Shown in pieces: positions 60,879 through 64,000 of a DNA stretch of 64,000 bases. The notes below the pieces were generated by a model that saw only the letters and a list, made by a program, of their open reading frames with translations, ran no database searches and was not told where the DNA came from. The stretch is from Flavobacterium amniphilum (GTDB lineage: Bacteria > Bacteroidota > Bacteroidia > Flavobacteriales > Flavobacteriaceae). Within the stretch, counting starts at the first letter, position 1. Each line of letters begins with the position of its first letter. Location of the stretch: assembly GCF_023634845.1 (NCBI RefSeq), contig NZ_JAMLJL010000008.1, forward strand, positions 124,001 through 188,000, given 5' to 3'. A program made the position numbers and the translations under genes.

Positions 60879-61400
60879 ATGGCTTTAGAGAGCACAGTAA
60901 TCCAACAAAAAATGATTGACCAGTTCGGACTTAAAGTTGCCGATTTTGTTCAATTACACGATATATTGACTTTTGAAGTAGCGCCCGATGCGATTTTGGA
61001 AGTGATGAAATACTTAAAAGAAGATCAAACACTTCGCTTTAACTTTTTAACTGATATCTGCGGAATCCATTATCCTGAATATGCTGAAGAACGCCAATTT
61101 GCGGTTGTCTATCATATGCATAACTGGATTGATAATGTACGTATCAGAATCAAATCCTTTCTACCGGCTTCAAACCCTGAAATCGATTCGGCTATTCCTT
61201 TGTTTCTTGGAGCAAACTGGATGGAGCGAGAAACGTATGACTTCTTCGGAATTGTCTTCAAAGGACATCCACAGTTAAAGCGTATCCTGAATATGGATGA
61301 AATGACGGTTTTCCCTATGCGCAGGGAATTCCCATTAGAAGATGGTGGACGTACCGATAAGGACGACCGTTTCTTCGGAAGAACCCAACAAAATTGTTAA
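60879..61400 (+). CDS. nuoC: NADH-quinone oxidoreductase subunit C
   Basis: 173 residues, the 30-kDa subunit fold: FLTDICGIHYPEYAEERQFAVVYHMHNW, SAIPLFLGANWMERETYDFFGIVFKGHPQLKRILNMDEM, with the family signature WMERExYDxxGI. It packs against NuoD. It starts two bases after nuoB. NuoC and NuoD are separate genes here, unlike the fused form in E. coli. Confidence 0.97.
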   Translation: MALESTVIQQKMIDQFGLKVADFVQLHDILTFEVAPDAILEVMKYLKEDQTLRFNFLTDICGIHYPEYAEERQFAVVYHMHNWIDNVRIRIKSFLPASNPEIDSAIPLFLGANWMERETYDFFGIVFKGHPQLKRILNMDEMTVFPMRREFPLEDGGRTDKDDRFFGRTQQNC

Positions 61401-61421
61401 TAAACCTGAAATATCTTATCC

Positions 61422-62657
61422 ATGTCAGAGTTATTATTACCACCAGAACAACGTTACGCTAATGTCATCAACCAAAGAAGAAATGAAGACGGAAGCGAAC
61501 TGACAATATTAAACTTAGGACCTACACACCCTGCAACACACGGTATCTTTCAGAATATCCTTTTAATGGATGGAGAAAGAATCCTGGATGGTGAGGGAAC
61601 AGTAGGGTATATCCACAGAGCATTTGAAAAAATCGCCGAAAACCGTCCGTTTTACCAAATTACCGTATTGACTGACCGTCTGAATTACTGTTCGGCGCCA
61701 ATCAATAATATGGGCTGGTGGATGACACTTGAAAAAGCCTTAGGTATTGAAGTGCCTAAACGTGTACAATACATGCGTGTAATCGTAATGGAATTGGCAC
61801 GTATAGCTGATCATATTATATGTAATTCAGTTTTAGGTGTAGATACGGGAGCTTTAACCGGTTTCTTGTATGTGTTTCAGTTCCGTGAGAAAATTTACGA
61901 AATCTACGAAGAGATTTGTGGAGCCCGTTTGACAACTAATATGGGGCGTATTGGTGGTTTCGAAAGAGATTGGACGCCTGTTGTTTGGGAAAAAATTAAT
62001 GCCTTCCTTGAAGAATTTCCGGGCGTATGGCAGGAATTTGAAAACCTGTTAATGCGTAACCGTATCTTTATGGACAGAACAATTAATGTTGGTCCTATCT
62101 CTGCTGAAAATGCCATGAGTTACGGTTTCACAGGTCCGAACCTGCGTGCTGCCGGTATCGATTATGATGTTCGTGTGGCACAGCCGTATTCTTCCTATGA
62201 AGACTTCGAATTTGATGTCCCGGTTGGAAAATCCGGAGATACGTACGACCGTTTCTGTGTGCGTAATGCAGAAGTATGGGAAAGTTTGAAAATAATCAAA
62301 CAAGCTTTGGCTAAAATGCCTGAAGGTCCTTATCATGCTGATGTTCCTGAATATTACCTGCCTCCAAAAGAGGATGTTTATACTACAATGGAATCGTTGA
62401 TTTATCACTTCAAAATTGTGATGGGAGAGGTTCCGGTTCCTTTAACTGAAGTCTATCATCCGGTTGAAGGAGGAAACGGTGAATTAGGATTCTACCTGAT
62501 TACTGACGGTAGCCGTACACCTTACCGTTTACACTTTAGAAGACCGTGTTTTATATATTATCAAGCATTTAACGATATGGTAAGAGGTCAGAACCTTTCT
62601 GATGCAATTGCTACTCTATCAAGTTTGAATGTTATCGCTGGCGAATTAGACGCATAA
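61422..62657 (+). CDS. nuoD: NADH-quinone oxidoreductase subunit D
   Basis: 411 residues, the 49-kDa subunit: NLGPTHPATHGIFQN, GTVGYIHRAFEKIAENRPFYQ, and DRLNYCSAPINNMG near the quinone site, with ISAENAMSYGFTGPNLRAAGIDYDVR in the middle and the family ending SLNVIAGELDA. It lacks the [NiFe] ligands of related hydrogenases, as expected. Its stop overlaps the nuoE start by one base. Confidence 0.97.
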   Translation: MSELLLPPEQRYANVINQRRNEDGSELTILNLGPTHPATHGIFQNILLMDGERILDGEGTVGYIHRAFEKIAENRPFYQITVLTDRLNYCSAPINNMGWWMTLEKALGIEVPKRVQYMRVIVMELARIADHIICNSVLGVDTGALTGFLYVFQFREKIYEIYEEICGARLTTNMGRIGGFERDWTPVVWEKINAFLEEFPGVWQEFENLLMRNRIFMDRTINVGPISAENAMSYGFTGPNLRAAGIDYDVRVAQPYSSYEDFEFDVPVGKSGDTYDRFCVRNAEVWESLKIIKQALAKMPEGPYHADVPEYYLPPKEDVYTTMESLIYHFKIVMGEVPVPLTEVYHPVEGGNGELGFYLITDGSRTPYRLHFRRPCFIYYQAFNDMVRGQNLSDAIATLSSLNVIAGELDA

Positions 62658-63193
62658 TGAGTATGGAAAAACATAATTTTAAACAAGAAATAAATATTAC
62701 TCCTGAATTGATGGCCCGTATCAATGAGCTGACAAGTCATTATCCGGAGGATAAACGTAAATCCGCTTTAATTCCGGTATTGCACGAAGTACAGGATGCC
62801 CATGATCACTGGTTGAGCTATGAGTTGCAGGATAAAGTGGCTGAAATTTTAGGTATTTTACCGGTAGAAGTTTATGAAGTAGTATCGTTTTACACGATGT
62901 TCAACAGAAGGCCAATCGGTAAATATATGTTTGAATTCTGTCAGACTTCATGTTGTGTAACCCGTGGTGTAGAGAATCTAATGGATTACACTTGTGAGAA
63001 ATTAGGTGTGAAAATCGGAGAAACTTCAGCTGATGGACTTTTCGAAGTGCGCGGTGTTGAATGTTTGGGAGCATGTGGTTATGCGCCCATGTTACAGTTA
63101 GGAGATTTCTATCACGAAAATCTGACCAAAGAAAAAGTAGACCAGCTTATAGATGACTGTAAAGCAGGAAAAGTAACATTATTGGATAAATAG
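62657..63193 (+). CDS. nuoE: NADH-quinone oxidoreductase subunit E
   Basis: 178 residues, the 24-kDa thioredoxin-fold subunit carrying one [2Fe-2S] cluster: cysteines in EFCQTSCCVTRG and VECLGACGYAPM. It works with NuoF at the NADH end of the complex. Start overlaps the nuoD stop. It is followed by nuoF after four bases. Confidence 0.97.
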   Translation: MSMEKHNFKQEINITPELMARINELTSHYPEDKRKSALIPVLHEVQDAHDHWLSYELQDKVAEILGILPVEVYEVVSFYTMFNRRPIGKYMFEFCQTSCCVTRGVENLMDYTCEKLGVKIGETSADGLFEVRGVECLGACGYAPMLQLGDFYHENLTKEKVDQLIDDCKAGKVTLLDK

Positions 63194-63197
63194 TGCT

Positions 63198-64000
63198 ATG
63201 GGAAAGAAGATATTATTAGATAAGATAAATATTCCGGGGATTAAAACCTATGAAGTGTACCGTCAAAATGGTGGATATGCGTCAGTAGAAAAAGCCCTGA
63301 AACAAATGACGCCGGATGAAGTGACGGAAGAAGTGAAAACTTCGGGAATCCGTGGGCGTGGTGGAGCAGGTTTCCCTGTAGGAATGAAATGGAGCTTTAT
63401 CGATAAAAAATCAGGTAAACCACGTCATTTGGTGTGTAATGCCGATGAATCGGAACCGGGAACGTTCAAAGACCGTTATTTGATGGAGTACATTCCGCAC
63501 TTGTTGATTGAGGGAATGATTACTTCTTCTTATGCATTGGGTGCTAACCTGTCATATATCTACATCCGTGGAGAATATATGTGGGTTTTCAAAATTTTGG
63601 AAAGAGCTATCGCCGAAGCTAAAGCTGCCGGTTGGTTAGGAAAAAATATTTTAGGTTCGGGATATGATCTTGAACTGTATGTTCACTGTGGTGCCGGAGC
63701 CTACATTTGTGGTGAGGAAACTGCTTTGATCGAATCATTGGAAGGAAAAAGAGGAAATCCACGTATCAAACCACCATTCCCTGCTGTTCAGGGATTATGG
63801 CAGAATCCTACCGTGGTAAACAACGTGGAATCTATTGCTGCCGTGCCTTGGATTGTTATGAATACAGGTGAAGAGTATGCAAAGATCGGTGTTGGCCGTT
63901 CAACAGGTACCAAATTGATTTCTGCTTCAGGACACATCAAAAATCCTGGGGTTTACGAAATCGAATTAGGTCTTACAGTTGAGGAATTCATGAACTCTGA
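63198..64000 (+). CDS. nuoF: NADH-quinone oxidoreductase subunit F (partial)
   Basis: The frame from ATG 63198 (MGKKILLDKINIPGIKTYEV) is open to the right edge: 267 codons of the usual 450 or so. The visible part includes GIRGRGGAGFPVGMKW for FMN/NADH binding, CNADESEPGTFKDRYLM, and GAGAYICGEETALIESLEG. The [4Fe-4S] cysteines lie beyond the window. It accepts electrons from NADH in complex I. Confidence 0.97.
   Translation, partial: MGKKILLDKINIPGIKTYEVYRQNGGYASVEKALKQMTPDEVTEEVKTSGIRGRGGAGFPVGMKWSFIDKKSGKPRHLVCNADESEPGTFKDRYLMEYIPHLLIEGMITSSYALGANLSYIYIRGEYMWVFKILERAIAEAKAAGWLGKNILGSGYDLELYVHCGAGAYICGEETALIESLEGKRGNPRIKPPFPAVQGLWQNPTVVNNVESIAAVPWIVMNTGEEYAKIGVGRSTGTKLISASGHIKNPGVYEIELGLTVEEFMNS

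Overview
The window looks like chromosome from a low-GC Bacteroidota, most likely a Flavobacterium or close relative in the Flavobacteriaceae. The evidence is the gliding-motility lipoprotein GldD, several proteins with type IX secretion (T9SS) C-terminal sorting domains, a SusC/TonB-type receptor with an N-terminal CarboxypepD_reg domain, Bacteroidota-only families (DUF4296, DUF4271, DUF4301, DUF6249), -7 boxes of the TAnnTTTG type and few Shine-Dalgarno sequences. No rRNA, tRNA, CRISPR array, transposase or prophage genes were recognised.

Layout. 1-2760 is an accessory island: the 3' end of an unknown gene, a two-gene minus-strand cassette (a phosphoribosyltransferase-like protein and a NADAR protein, a likely defence or nucleotide-conflict module), a second 95 percent identical copy of the unknown gene's 3' end, and a decayed Thr/Ser/Pro-type repeat tract. 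2799-11984 holds an SDR oxidoreductase, an AraC regulator and three secreted peptidases (C1, S9, and a large T9SS metzincin with duplicated Fn3/GEVED domains). 12202-19997 is core metabolism: tyrS, an epimerase, GNAT, DUF4296, pyrC, a polyprenol-phosphate mannosyltransferase, DUF4271, hemD and an enoyl-CoA hydratase. 19998-23812 is an operon for heptaprenyl/geranylgeranylglyceryl phosphate synthase, PnuC, a NadR-kinase/DUF4301 fusion and ArfB. 23904-25523 has a Crp/Fnr regulator, a small membrane protein with a well-placed candidate operator, and a phosphopantetheinyl transferase. 25766-31046 has ahcY, an ECF sigma/anti-sigma pair and a divergent DUF6249/M1-peptidase pair, with two mirrored ECF-like promoters between them.

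31121-39581 has a LuxE-type acyltransferase and a cluster of secreted and T9SS proteins, including a surface repeat protein whose signal peptide is put out of frame by a homopolymer. 39682-45697 has a beta-helix lipoprotein, a TonB-dependent receptor and a divergent two-component system. 45886-55308 has envelope, tRNA-modification, Fe-S (Mrp, NifU), ferredoxin-NADP reductase and transporter genes. 55355-59720 carries gldD, ssb, mutY, HU, a 30-residue basic ribosomal-type protein and rng. 59891-64000 is the start of the complex I operon nuoABCDEF, cut by the window edge.

The most promising unexplained items are: the PRTase/NADAR cassette flanked by a partial target-gene duplication; two intergenic structured elements (25535-25633 and 52511-52636) that share a conserved core and have covarying stems; the mirrored TGTAAC-N17-CGTC promoters at the sigma-factor locus; the A8 tract that breaks a signal peptide; and the missing gldE between ssb and gldD.
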